Assembly: GCF_016863275.1 (NCBI RefSeq)
Contig: NZ_BOOO01000013.1
Coordinates: 310,001 to 374,000, forward strand
DNA length: 64,000 nucleotides
Direction of reading: 5' to 3'
Origin: Planotetraspora mira
Lineage (GTDB): Bacteria; Actinomycetota; Actinomycetes; Streptosporangiales; Streptosporangiaceae
The first letter of the stretch is position 1, and each line of letters starts with the position of its first letter. A model generated the notes under the pieces. The model was not told where the DNA came from, searched no databases, and saw only the letters and a program-made list of their open reading frames with translations. Positions 1-7,984 of the stretch are shown in pieces. The translations under genes were made by a program, and so were the position numbers.

Positions 1-729
1 GACCAGCGGCGGCAGCAACTGCGCGACCGTCGCGTGCGATCCCGCGGTGCGGGCGGCGACGAGGAAGAGGACGAGGTGCCCCGCCACCGCGCCGGCGGAC
101 AGCAGCGCCACCCGTGGCCAGACGTCGCGGGCGAGCAGGGCGGTGCGCCCCTCCGCCCATGCCGTCGCGAGGGCGCGATGCCACGGCGCCCCGCCCCGCC
201 GCGACAGGGTCCATCCGCCGATCACGAGGAGGACGGCGAGCAGGACCAGTGCGCCGATCGTCAGCACGCGGCTCGGAGCGAGGTCGTGGGCCACGGCCGA
301 GATCAGTGCGGGCTGGGTGAGCAGCACTGCCACACCCACGGCGATGAGCACCACCTGGCCGGCGAACCGTTCGAGGACCACGGCGCGCACGCCCCGGCCC
401 ACGTTCCCGGACTGCCGGCCGTGACTCACCGCCCGGTGGACGTCCCCGAGGACCCCCGCGGGCAGCAGCACGTTGAGGAACAGCGCCCGGTAACAGTCCG
501 CGACGGCCGTCGGCAGCGACAGCCGAAGGTCGAGGCGACGTGCGACGAGACACCAGCGCCAGGCGCTGACCACGGTGGTCGCCAGGCCGATCATGAGGGC
601 CGCGATCGCCGACCAGCCGTCGATCACGCGAAGCCCGTCCACGAAGGCGCCCGTGCCGAGACGCCACACGAGGACCCCCAGGATGCCCGCTCCGATGAGC
701 ATCCGCAGCCAGGGCCAGAGCCTGCGCAT
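1..729 (-). CDS. Flippase-like integral membrane protein (LPG synthase TM family), 3' end cut by window
   Basis: The reading frame starts at an ATG (729) and is still open at the window edge, giving 243 residues. The visible part is strongly hydrophobic with repeated membrane spans: about residues 9-25, 38-55, 120-140, 155-175 and 205-225. The region around residues 70-100 (FLNVLLPAGVLGDVHRA) resembles the glycosyltransferase-2-associated or lysylphosphatidylglycerol-synthase TM family (PF03706, UPF0104). Such proteins often move or use lipid-linked substrates; the aminoacyl transfer domain of true MprF cannot be judged because the gene is truncated. It lies 5 nt after the methyltransferase stop, so it is the last visible gene of a five-gene operon. 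Exact role unknown. Confidence 0.8.
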   Translation of the reverse strand, partial: MRRLWPWLRMLIGAGILGVLVWRLGTGAFVDGLRVIDGWSAIAALMIGLATTVVSAWRWCLVARRLDLRLSLPTAVADCYRALFLNVLLPAGVLGDVHRAVSHGRQSGNVGRGVRAVVLERFAGQVVLIAVGVAVLLTQPALISAVAHDLAPSRVLTIGALVLLAVLLVIGGWTLSRRGGAPWHRALATAWAEGRTALLARDVWPRVALLSAGAVAGHLVLFLVAARTAGSHATVAQLLPPLV

Positions 730-734
730 CAGCG

Positions 735-1595
735 TCACGCGGCGACCGCCCGCGGGGGGAGCACGAGCAGGTCGGTGTGGTGGAGGACGACGTCGAGCTC
801 GCCCGCCCGGCAGGCCTGGAGCCTTCTGCGCAGGTAGGGATCCGCCTGGGACGAGAGGTCGGGCCGCTGCTCGCAGGCGGCGGCGACCCATCCGCGCAGC
901 CATTCCTCCGCCAGCGCGGCGGAGTCCGCGCCGAGCCGCCAGGGGCTGGGCCGGCTCCGCACCACCGCTCCACGACGCTCGAAGGCCTTGGTGGCGGCGT
1001 CGGGGGCGTCGGGGCCGAGCAGACGGCGGCCTCCGATCGTGCGTCGCTGATGGGCGTTGAAGGCCTCGGCCAGCTCGGCGTCGAGCGGGTCGGCGGGGGA
1101 CAGGTCGGCCCTGCCCGCGACGGACAGGGTCAGCAGAGCCGGGCATCCGGCATCGACGCAGGCCGCGGCCAGGTCGTCGATCTCGTCGAACGTGAGCAGA
1201 TCCAGCAGTGCGGACGCGGTCACCAGCGACGTGCCGCCGAAGTCCTCGGCGCGGAGAGCGGTGAGGTCTCCCTGGCGGGTCTCGACCGTCACCGCGCCTC
1301 CGCCGGCCGCCGCGGCGGGCACGCCCTCATCGACGTGGGCGAGCAACTCGGGATCACGATCACGGAGGATCCAGTGTTGCGGGCCGCGCAGCCGTCCGGC
1401 GAGCCACCGGACCTGCGAGCCGGTGCCGCACCCGAGATCCTGGATGACCAGCCGCTCCGGTGAGGCCTCCGCCAGGTAGGCCCGCAGCGGGTCGAGCAGC
1501 TCGGTCGCCCTGGCCGCGGCGTCCGCGCCCTCGCGCAACGCCAGCCAGTCCGGGGTGACTCGGGCCGGCTCGTCGCCGGATGCCGGCGTGCTCAT
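735..1595 (-). CDS. Class I SAM-dependent methyltransferase
   Basis: A 286-residue protein with SAM-binding motif I, DLGCGTG, at about residues 53-59. The motif II/III regions that follow (ILRDRDPELL; SLVTASALLDLL) fit a class I Rossmann methyltransferase. The C-terminal half (WRLGADSAALAEEWLRGW) looks like a substrate-binding cap. The start overlaps the stop of the upstream glycosyltransferase gene by 4 nt (ATGA), so the two are translationally coupled. In context it probably methylates the product or a small-molecule intermediate of the pterin-synthase-like/glycosyltransferase operon. The substrate cannot be read from the sequence. Confidence 0.85.
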   Translation of the reverse strand: MSTPASGDEPARVTPDWLALREGADAAARATELLDPLRAYLAEASPERLVIQDLGCGTGSQVRWLAGRLRGPQHWILRDRDPELLAHVDEGVPAAAAGGGAVTVETRQGDLTALRAEDFGGTSLVTASALLDLLTFDEIDDLAAACVDAGCPALLTLSVAGRADLSPADPLDAELAEAFNAHQRRTIGGRRLLGPDAPDAATKAFERRGAVVRSRPSPWRLGADSAALAEEWLRGWVAAACEQRPDLSSQADPYLRRRLQACRAGELDVVLHHTDLLVLPPRAVAA

Positions 1596-2680
1596 CGTGT
1601 CCCTCCTTGTAGTCGTCCGAGCACGACGGCCATGCGCCGTGCCGTCTCATGCCACGGTTCCAGCCGCTCACGGCGATCACGCGCCGAAAGCCGGAGCCGG
1701 CGCCGCAGGCCGGGATCGCCGAACCAGCGGCGAAGCCCCGCCGAGATCGCCGCGGGGTCCTCCGGAGATACAAGGATTCCCGGCGGACCGCCGTCGGAAG
1801 CCTCGCCGAGGGTCTGCGGCACGCCGCCCACGGCCGTGGCCAGCACCGGGACCCCGCGTGCCAGCGCCTCGGTCACGACCATGCCGTACGTCTCCGAGCG
1901 GGAGGGGAGCACCACGAGGTCGGCGCCCGCGTACTCCCCGGCCAGTCGCTCACCCGTCAGCGGGCCTGCCAGTCGTACGCGGCCGGCGAGCCCGAGACGA
2001 TCGATCAGCCGCCGCAGACGGCCGACATGCGCGGGATCCCGGCTCAGCGGCCCGACGATCTCGCAGCTCCAGGACGTCTCCCGGACCTCCGCGAGGGCCT
2101 CGACGAGCAGGTCGTGGCCCTTGGTCGGGGTCACGGAGCCGACGCAGAGCAGCCGGGAGGAGCCGTCGGTGCCGGACGCCAGGGGCGCGCCGTCGGCGCC
2201 GGGGGAGACCACGTGGACCCGTTCTCCCGGCAGCCCGTGGTGGTCGATCAGCCGGCGCGCCGTCCAGGGGCTGGTGGCCACGACGACTCCGGCGGCGTGC
2301 AGGGTCTCCCGTTCGAGGGCGTCCAGGTCCGCCGCCGCGCCGGGCTCCGGTCCGATCTCGTCGCCCAGGGGCAGGTGGACCAGAACCGCCAGGCGCAGCC
2401 GCCCGGCGTGCGGGACGATCACGTCGGGGACCCCGCACGCGACGAGCCCGTCGAGGAGGACGACCGCGTCATCGGGCACCGCGGCGAGCGATCGGGCGAG
2501 CTCCGCCCGGGCGTCGTCATCCGGACGCGGCCAGGCTCCCCGTACGGAGATCTCGTGGACCGGCAGACCGCCCGCCGCGAGTCCCTGGCAGACCCGGCGG
2601 TCGTAGACGTTGCCGCCGCTCGGGGCGGCCACGTCGTCGACGTCACCGGGCAGGACGGCGAACACGCCGGCCGTGCTCAC
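1592..2680 (-). CDS. Glycosyltransferase family 4 (GT-B fold)
   Basis: A 362-residue GT-B enzyme. The C-terminal donor domain has the phosphate-contacting Lys of VTPTKGHD (K188) and the E-x7-E retaining-GT motif in [13 protein letters not shown] (E263 and E271), followed by [14 protein letters not shown]. The N-terminal half contains HLPLGDEIG and a SPWTARRL segment typical of GT4 proteins. It starts at a GTG overlapping the upstream stop by 4 nt and itself overlaps the next gene by 4 nt, so it sits in the middle of the operon. No signal peptide or membrane span is visible, so it probably acts at the cytoplasmic face. Donor and acceptor are unknown. Confidence 0.88.
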   Translation of the reverse strand: MSTAGVFAVLPGDVDDVAAPSGGNVYDRRVCQGLAAGGLPVHEISVRGAWPRPDDDARAELARSLAAVPDDAVVLLDGLVACGVPDVIVPHAGRLRLAVLVHLPLGDEIGPEPGAAADLDALERETLHAAGVVVATSPWTARRLIDHHGLPGERVHVVSPGADGAPLASGTDGSSRLLCVGSVTPTKGHDLLVEALAEVRETSWSCEIVGPLSRDPAHVGRLRRLIDRLGLAGRVRLAGPLTGERLAGEYAGADLVVLPSRSETYGMVVTEALARGVPVLATAVGGVPQTLGEASDGGPPGILVSPEDPAAISAGLRRWFGDPGLRRRLRLSARDRRERLEPWHETARRMAVVLGRLQGGTR

Positions 2681-3075
2681 AGGGTGCGCTCGTACGTCGC
2701 CCAGGCGACATGCGACTCGTGCAGGGAGACCGTGATCCCGGCGAGCCCGCGGGCCCCCTCTCCGAGCGCGCCCGTGTGGACCCGTTCGGCGAGCCGGTCG
2801 GCGATGACCTTGGCCAGGTACTCGGTCGAGGTGTTGACGCCGGCGAAGGCGGGCTCGTCGTCGAGGTTGCGGTAGTTGAGATCGGCGAGCACCGCGCTGA
2901 GCTCCTGGGTGGCCAGCCCGATGTCGACGACGATGTTGTCGGCGTCGAGATCGGTGCGGCGGAACGTCGCGTCGACCACGAACGTCGCCCCGTGCAGCCG
3001 CTGCGCGGGGCCGAAGACCTCGCCGCGGAAGCTGTGAGCGATCATGACGTGGTCGCGAACGGTGATGCTGAACAA
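2677..3075 (-). CDS. 6-pyruvoyl-tetrahydropterin synthase / QueD-like protein with altered active site
   Basis: A 132-residue protein matching the T-fold 6-pyruvoyl-tetrahydropterin/6-carboxytetrahydropterin synthase family in length and order of motifs. The first zinc His is present (IAHSF, H14), and the C-terminal catalytic block is recognisable ([10 protein letters not shown]). The canonical C-x3-HGH motif is changed: A-x3-HGA, so both the catalytic Cys (A24 here) and one zinc His (A30) are replaced. The TTG start was chosen because GAGAGG lies 7 nt upstream and the homologous region begins FSITVRDH. It lies 11 nt after the dehydrogenase gene and overlaps the glycosyltransferase gene by 4 nt. 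It may act on a different substrate or by a different chemistry. Confidence 0.85.
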   Translation of the reverse strand: MFSITVRDHVMIAHSFRGEVFGPAQRLHGATFVVDATFRRTDLDADNIVVDIGLATQELSAVLADLNYRNLDDEPAFAGVNTSTEYLAKVIADRLAERVHTGALGEGARGLAGITVSLHESHVAWATYERTL

Positions 3076-3086
3076 GGTGGAACCTC

Positions 3087-4070
3087 TCAGAGCTGGGCGG
3101 GGTCGTAGACGATTCGGTGACACAGAGCGGAAAGATCGCCGGCGAGACGGGACATCACCCCGGGCAGGTCATCGAACCCGCTCTCGCCGGTGATCAGCGC
3201 GTCGAACACGGGATCGGCGAGCAGGCGCAACGCCAGCGACAGCCGGTCGGAGAAGCCGCGGCGCGCACGCCGGGCCGGGGACACCATGCCCACCTGGCTG
3301 CTGCGGACGGTCAGACGGCGTGAGTGGAAGAACTCGCCCAGGGGCAGGCTGACCCGGCGGTCGCCGTACCAGCTGAGCTCGATGACCGTTCCCTCGGGCG
3401 CGAGCAACTCGAGGGACCGGACCAGCCCCGCCTCGGTGGCGCTGGCGTGGACGACGAGATCGCACTCGCCCTCGGCCTCCTCGGGCGACGCGAAGCCGAC
3501 GCCGAGCGCCGCGGCGACACCGGCCCGCGCGGGATTCACATCGACCAGTTGGACTCGGACACCGGGGAATCCGGCGAGCACCCCGGCCACGGCGCAGCCG
3601 ACCATCCCGGCGCCGACGACGGCGATCCGATCGCCGACCAGTGGCGCCGCGTCCCACAGGGCGTTCACCGCGGTCTCGACGGTCCCGGCGAGCACGGCCC
3701 GCTCCGGGGGCACCCCGTCCGGCACGGGGACGACCGCCTCGGCGGGGACCACGTAGCGGGTCTGGTGGGGGTAGAGGCAGAACACGGGACGGCCGAGCAG
3801 ATCGGGCGGCCCGTGCTCGACGACCCCGACGTTGAGGTAGCCGTACTTCACGGGCCAGGGGAAGTCGCCCTCCTGGAACGGCGCCCGCATCACGTCGTAC
3901 TGGTTCTCGGGCACGCCGCCGCGCAGGACCAGGGTCTCGGTGCCCCGGCTCACCCCCGAGCAGAGCGTACGGACCCGCACCTCGCCTGGGCCTGGCTCCG
4001 GCAGGGCGACCGATCTGATCTCGCCCTCTCCGGGAGACGTGAACCAGAAGGCACGTGCCGTACGTATCAC
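3087..4070 (-). CDS. Zinc-type medium-chain dehydrogenase (MDR superfamily)
   Basis: About 327 residues from a GTG start preceded by GAGGAG at a 7-nt spacing; longer upstream readings lack homology and a ribosome site. The N-terminal GroES-like part includes [17 protein letters not shown], and the Rossmann nucleotide-binding motif is VVGAGMVG at about 151-158. It resembles the short theronine-dehydrogenase-like proteins that travel with 6-pyruvoyl-tetrahydropterin-synthase-like genes in actinobacteria. Probably the first gene of the five-gene minus-strand operon, divergent from the CDP-alcohol phosphatidyltransferase gene. Likely an NAD(P)-dependent oxidoreductase of an unknown small alcohol or sugar intermediate. 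Confidence 0.85.
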   Translation of the reverse strand: MIRTARAFWFTSPGEGEIRSVALPEPGPGEVRVRTLCSGVSRGTETLVLRGGVPENQYDVMRAPFQEGDFPWPVKYGYLNVGVVEHGPPDLLGRPVFCLYPHQTRYVVPAEAVVPVPDGVPPERAVLAGTVETAVNALWDAAPLVGDRIAVVGAGMVGCAVAGVLAGFPGVRVQLVDVNPARAGVAAALGVGFASPEEAEGECDLVVHASATEAGLVRSLELLAPEGTVIELSWYGDRRVSLPLGEFFHSRRLTVRSSQVGMVSPARRARRGFSDRLSLALRLLADPVFDALITGESGFDDLPGVMSRLAGDLSALCHRIVYDPAQL

Positions 4071-4134
4071 CGAGCATCTCCTCAACTGGTGGATAGATGG
4101 TGCATATGGGTACGAATGAGTACAGGGGTTCCGA
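4071..4134. promoter_or_regulatory. 64-bp divergent intergenic region of the pterin-synthase-like cluster
   Basis: This short gap must carry the promoters for both the dehydrogenase operon (minus) and the CDP-alcohol phosphatidyltransferase gene (plus). It is more AT-rich than its surroundings (GTGCATATGGGTACGAATGA). Ribosome sites are visible on both sides: GAGGAG for the minus gene, AGGGG for the plus gene. No clear inverted repeat was found. Shared control of the two divergent units is an inference from the spacing. Confidence 0.45.
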
Positions 4135-4929
4135 ATGACGGCACCGTCCATACGAACTACTCCAACAACACGTGCACAGTTCGGCGCGGGTTCAATCCAC
4201 TGGGAACAGGCCGCCGGGGCGGGTGTCCAGGTCGGCCTGCTGGGCCTCCTCCACGCCGTCGTGGGCCTGAGCACGGCGAGCCTGGCCGCCGGGGTCGTCT
4301 ACACGGCCGCCCTGTGGGTGTTCCTCGCCGTCGCCGCCCGGCGGTCGGGAACCCGCTCACTGGGCCCGGCCGATCATGTCACGCTGGCCCGTGCGCTGCT
4401 CGTCGGGGGTGTGACGGCGCTTGTGGCGGTCCTGGTGATGACGGATCACCCGGCCGGAGGGCTGTCGCTGGTGATCCTGGTCACACTCGCCACGGTGGCC
4501 CTGATCCTCGACGCCGTCGACGGTCAGGTCGCCAGGCGCACCGGGACCGTGTCCAAACTGGGCGCACGCTTCGACATGGAGGTCGACGCCTTCCTGATCC
4601 TGGTCCTGAGCGTCTACGTCTCGGTCTCCCTGGGCGCGTGGGTGCTGGTGATCGGCGCCATGCGGTACGCCTTCGTCGTGGCCGGCTGGACGATGCCCTG
4701 GCTGCGGTCGGCGTTGCCGCCGAGTTTCGCCAGGAAGGTCGTGGCGGCGACCCAGGGGATCGTGCTCGTCGTGGCCGCCTCGGGCGTGTTGCCGTACCCC
4801 GTCGAGGCCGTCTCGGTCGGAGCGGCGCTGGCGTCCCTGGTGTGGTCCTTCGGCCGCGACGTCGTCTGGCTCCGGCGCAACCGCCCCGTCCGGACGAAGG
4901 CGGCACCGGCCCGGTGGGCTAGCCGGTGA
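4135..4929 (+). CDS. CDP-alcohol phosphatidyltransferase family membrane protein
   Basis: A 264-residue membrane protein carrying a perfect CDP-alcohol phosphotransferase signature, D-x2-DG-x2-AR-x8-G-x3-D-x3-D, with D126, D129, G130, A133, R134, G143, D147 and D151. Hydrophobic segments flank it (about 30-75, 85-125, 152-175, 190-225). The family joins a CDP-activated lipid or alcohol to a second alcohol at the membrane. Being divergent from the pterin-synthase-like operon, it may attach that pathway's product to a lipid, or make the lipid head group. Its end overlaps the convergent regulator gene by 11 nt. Start: ATG with AGGGG 7 nt upstream. Confidence 0.85.
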   Translation: MTAPSIRTTPTTRAQFGAGSIHWEQAAGAGVQVGLLGLLHAVVGLSTASLAAGVVYTAALWVFLAVAARRSGTRSLGPADHVTLARALLVGGVTALVAVLVMTDHPAGGLSLVILVTLATVALILDAVDGQVARRTGTVSKLGARFDMEVDAFLILVLSVYVSVSLGAWVLVIGAMRYAFVVAGWTMPWLRSALPPSFARKVVAATQGIVLVVAASGVLPYPVEAVSVGAALASLVWSFGRDVVWLRRNRPVRTKAAPARWASR

Positions 4930-5584
4930 GGCCGAGTTCTCCCGCGCGCAGCCCGGCCTGGAACCGGGAATCGGCCTCCAGCGTGGCCATGAGTTCGGCG
5001 ACCCTTCTCCGGTAGGTGCGCACGGACAGACCCAGACCTCTGGCCGCGGTCTCGTCGGTGTATCCGGCGCCGAGAGCGCGCAGGACGGCCCGGTTGTCGT
5101 CGTCGAGGTGAGGCCGGTCGCCGGACAGGTAGGCCGCCAGGTCGGTCGCATTGTCCCAAGCGGCGAGGAAGAGGGCGTGCACGCCGCTGACGAGCGCGGG
5201 CGAGGTGGTGACGGTGAACTCGCGTGGGCCCGGAGCCTCAGGGCTCGCGAGGATCATCACCCGCCGGTCGATGATGATCGTTTCGTGGGGGAGCGGGGCC
5301 GAGCTGATCCGCACCCGGCCGCCCGCGGCCGTGATCTCGTTCAGGTGCCGCCGCGACGCCTCGTCGGCGAGGGCTGACGGGGTGAGCAGCTTGCGCACCA
5401 CGAAACCGGCCGTGCCGTCCGCGTGCATCCGGCCGCTGATCGCCTCCCGTGCCTCGGGTTGCGACCACGTGTCCAGATCGCGGGCCGCGCACACGAACTC
5501 GTGACGAGCGCCGGCGAACAGATGACCCGCGCGCGCGATGAGTTCCGCGTCACCGCGGACGGTCATGACCTGGTTAGCAGTCAT
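4919..5584 (-). CDS. LuxR/TrmB-like HTH transcriptional regulator
   Basis: A 221-residue protein. The C-terminus (about 160-205) is a LuxR-type helix-turn-helix: RAVLRALGAGYTDETAARGLGLSVRTYRRRVAELM. The N-terminal 150 residues resemble the phospholipase-D-like effector domain of actinobacterial TrmB/LuxR hybrid regulators (LPHETIIIDRRVMILAS). The ligand is unknown. It is divergent from the aldo/keto reductase gene (85-bp gap), which is the most likely target. Start at ATG 5584; an internal ATG at 5566 is also possible. Confidence 0.75.
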   Translation of the reverse strand: MTANQVMTVRGDAELIARAGHLFAGARHEFVCAARDLDTWSQPEAREAISGRMHADGTAGFVVRKLLTPSALADEASRRHLNEITAAGGRVRISSAPLPHETIIIDRRVMILASPEAPGPREFTVTTSPALVSGVHALFLAAWDNATDLAAYLSGDRPHLDDDNRAVLRALGAGYTDETAARGLGLSVRTYRRRVAELMATLEADSRFQAGLRAGELGLTG

Positions 5585-5669
5585 TCATCCATTATGACCG
5601 GCCCGGCCGGGGTGGCAGCTTGTTGCCATCGCATCGACCCGGCTCCGCCGGCGGAGGAGTCTTGCCCTC

Positions 5670-6557
5670 ATGACGACGAACGGATATTCGGTTTCTCCCG
5701 CCGCGCTCACAGGGGAGTTCCGCCTCGGCGGAGAACTGCCGGTCAACCGGCTCGGTTTCGGCGCGATGCGGCTGCCGACCGGCACCTTCGGCGGTCCCGC
5801 CCGCGACCCGGAGACGGGCATCGCGGTGCTTCGCCGCGCGCTCGAACTGGGTGTGAACCACATCGACACGGCGTGGTTCTACCGCCGGGGCGGGGTGGTG
5901 GCCAACGACCTGATCAGGACGGCGCTCGCGCCGTACGTGGACGGGCTTGTGATCGCGACGAAGGTCGGGCCGTTGCCGGACTCCTCGGGAGTGCCGAGCG
6001 GTGAGGCCGGCCCCGCGCAACTGCGCGGACTCGTGGAGGACAACCTGCGCGGCCTCGGCGTGGACCGGCTCGACCTCGTCTACCTGCGTGTGGGGGGCAT
6101 GAACGCCCCCGGCGGCGTGTCGATCTCCGACCGGTTCGCGGCCCTGGCCGAGTTGCGCGAGGAAGGGCTGATCAGGCACCTCGGCGTGAGCAACGTCGAC
6201 GCCGCCCAACTGGCCGAGGCTCAGCGGATCGCACCGGTGGCGGCCGTGCAGAACAGCTTTCATGTGCAGGACCGGGGCGACGCCGAGGTTCTGGACCGAT
6301 GCGAGGAGGCCGGAATCGCCTTCGTGCCGTTCTTCCCGCTCGGCGGCGGGTGGCGGCCGATCGACGGAGCCCGTCTCGCGGGTGTCATGGCCCGTCATCA
6401 GGCCACGATGTCGCAGGTCGCGCTCGCGTGGCTGCTGGCGAGCTCACCGGTGATGCTCGCGATCCCCGGCACGGGCTCCCTCGACCACCTGGAGGAGAAC
6501 ATGGCCGCAGGGCGGATTCGCCTGACGCCCGACGACCTGGCCGCCCTCGACGATTGA
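5670..6557 (+). CDS. Aldo/keto reductase
   Basis: A 295-residue TIM-barrel oxidoreductase, the usual AKR length. The NADPH-dependent carbonyl reductase tetrad is largely present: D66 and Y71 in HIDTAWFY, and K98 in IATKVG. The fourth residue, normally His in a DLVxLHR motif, reads DLVYLR, so Arg (R140) replaces His. C-terminal cofactor-binding segments are typical (LAWLLASSPVMLAIPGTGSLDHLEEN). It is transcribed away from the LuxR-like regulator and ends just before a strong hairpin shared with the convergent phosphodiesterase gene. The physiological substrate is unknown. Confidence 0.9.
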   Translation: MTTNGYSVSPAALTGEFRLGGELPVNRLGFGAMRLPTGTFGGPARDPETGIAVLRRALELGVNHIDTAWFYRRGGVVANDLIRTALAPYVDGLVIATKVGPLPDSSGVPSGEAGPAQLRGLVEDNLRGLGVDRLDLVYLRVGGMNAPGGVSISDRFAALAELREEGLIRHLGVSNVDAAQLAEAQRIAPVAAVQNSFHVQDRGDAEVLDRCEEAGIAFVPFFPLGGGWRPIDGARLAGVMARHQATMSQVALAWLLASSPVMLAIPGTGSLDHLEENMAAGRIRLTPDDLAALDD

Positions 6558-6566
6558 GCACCGGGG

Positions 6567-6599
6567 CGCCCACGCAGACGGAGGCCGCCTGCGTGGGCG
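6567..6599. terminator. Bidirectional hairpin terminator
   Basis: An 11-bp perfect inverted repeat (CGCCCACGCAG / CTGCGTGGGCG) with an 11-nt loop lies between the convergent aldo/keto reductase and phosphodiesterase genes. There is no U-tract, as is common for actinobacterial terminators. Confidence 0.75.
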
Positions 6600-6623
6600 G
6601 TCGGGACGTTCGGGGTGTCGGGG

Positions 6624-7688
6624 TCAGCCGCGGGGGCCCCTGTACTGCCTGGGCAGGGTGAAGCCCCTGTCGGCGAGCACCGCCCGCAGGCGGTCGGGGT
6701 AGTCGGTGATGAGGCCGTCGACGCCGTCATCGATGAGCTTGTTCATGGTGGGCTCGTCGTCGACGGTCCAGGGGATCACCTTCAGGCCGAGCCGGTGGGC
6801 CTCGTCGACCATCGCCTTCGTGACGTACGGCCGGTAGCCGGGGTCGGTCACCTTCCCGTTCTGCGGGAACCCGTGGACGGGCGAGAAGGCCTTGGCCCCG
6901 AACGACTTGATCGCCTTCAGCGGGTCGCCGCCGAAGGCGTCGATGTCGATGCCGCCCAGCCAGGGCGACGCGCCGGGCTGGCCGGTCTGGAGGAAGTCGT
7001 AGTTGGTGAGCGCCACCAGCGGAAGCAGCGGCTCGACCTTCCGCATGCGCATGAGCGAGCCCCAGTCGAAGCTCTGGATCGTGACCTGCTTGATCATGTG
7101 AGCGCGACGGATCTCCCGCGCGGCGACCTGGACGAACTGCTCACGCGGCGCGGTCTCCGCCGGGGCGCCCGCCTCGACCTTGGTCTCGACGTTCAGCTTC
7201 ACATCGTGCGCGTGGAAGCGCTTGACCAGGTCGAACACCTCGCTCAGCAGCGGCATCCGGGCCCCGGGGGCGGGCCGCTGCCCGGGGAACTCCGTCAGCG
7301 GCTTCGACCCGCAGTCCAGCGTCCTGACCTGGGCGAGGGAGAGCGTGTTCACATACTTGCCGACATAGGGGTATTCGGGGTCGCCGGGGGAGGCGGGCCC
7401 GGTGTCCTGGCACTTGCGGCCGTCCACCTTGCGGTCGTGCGTGACGACGGCCTTGCCGTCCTCGGTGATCTGGATGTCCAGTTCCAGCGTGCTGACGCCG
7501 ACGCGTAGCCCGCTGGCGAAGGAGTCGAGCGTGCTCTCCACGACGAGACCGAGGCCGCCGCGGTGAGCCTGAAGGTCGAAGCTCCTGTGGTGATGTCTTC
7601 CTGACGAGGTCGCGAACGCCGGGTTCGCGAGGGCCACGACGGCCGCTCCGGCAAGTAGGGCCGCGGCGGTGCTGCGGAGTCTGGTCAC
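6624..7688 (-). CDS. Secreted glycerophosphodiester phosphodiesterase
   Basis: A 354-residue TIM-barrel GDPD-family enzyme that hydrolyses glycerophosphodiesters to glycerol-3-phosphate and an alcohol. An N-terminal Sec signal (TAAALLAGAAVVALANPAFA, cut near residue 26) points to export. Catalytic and metal residues are visible: H42 in AHRGG, E51, the ELD motif (E69, D71) and H84 in VVTHD. The C-terminal block KVIPWTVDDEPTMNKLIDDG is typical. The GTG start at 7688 was preferred because GGAG lies upstream and it begins directly at the signal peptide. It is divergent from a secreted phosphatase gene, consistent with extracellular phosphate scavenging. Confidence 0.92.
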   Translation of the reverse strand: MTRLRSTAAALLAGAAVVALANPAFATSSGRHHHRSFDLQAHRGGLGLVVESTLDSFASGLRVGVSTLELDIQITEDGKAVVTHDRKVDGRKCQDTGPASPGDPEYPYVGKYVNTLSLAQVRTLDCGSKPLTEFPGQRPAPGARMPLLSEVFDLVKRFHAHDVKLNVETKVEAGAPAETAPREQFVQVAAREIRRAHMIKQVTIQSFDWGSLMRMRKVEPLLPLVALTNYDFLQTGQPGASPWLGGIDIDAFGGDPLKAIKSFGAKAFSPVHGFPQNGKVTDPGYRPYVTKAMVDEAHRLGLKVIPWTVDDEPTMNKLIDDGVDGLITDYPDRLRAVLADRGFTLPRQYRGPRG

Positions 7689-7984
7689 ATGCGTCTCCTG
7701 GTCCGTGTACGGAAGGGGCGTGCCCCGGACGGTGTGGCGCGATGGTGCAGAGAAGTCGTGGCACGACGGCCCGGGAAGCTTCGCGGGACCCGGGCGGGCG
7801 CGACCACGGATCCCAACCTGCCGATGATCCGTGACCCCTGAGGAAACGTCCGGAGAAGGCTCGACCACCTTCTTGTTCACGTCCGGGACGCTCCCGCGCG
7901 CATCGGCTCACGGCAGTACGGCGACGCGGCAGGCCGGGCGGGGCGGCACGTCGCGCACACGACGTTCCTCGGGCGGGGCCGGCC

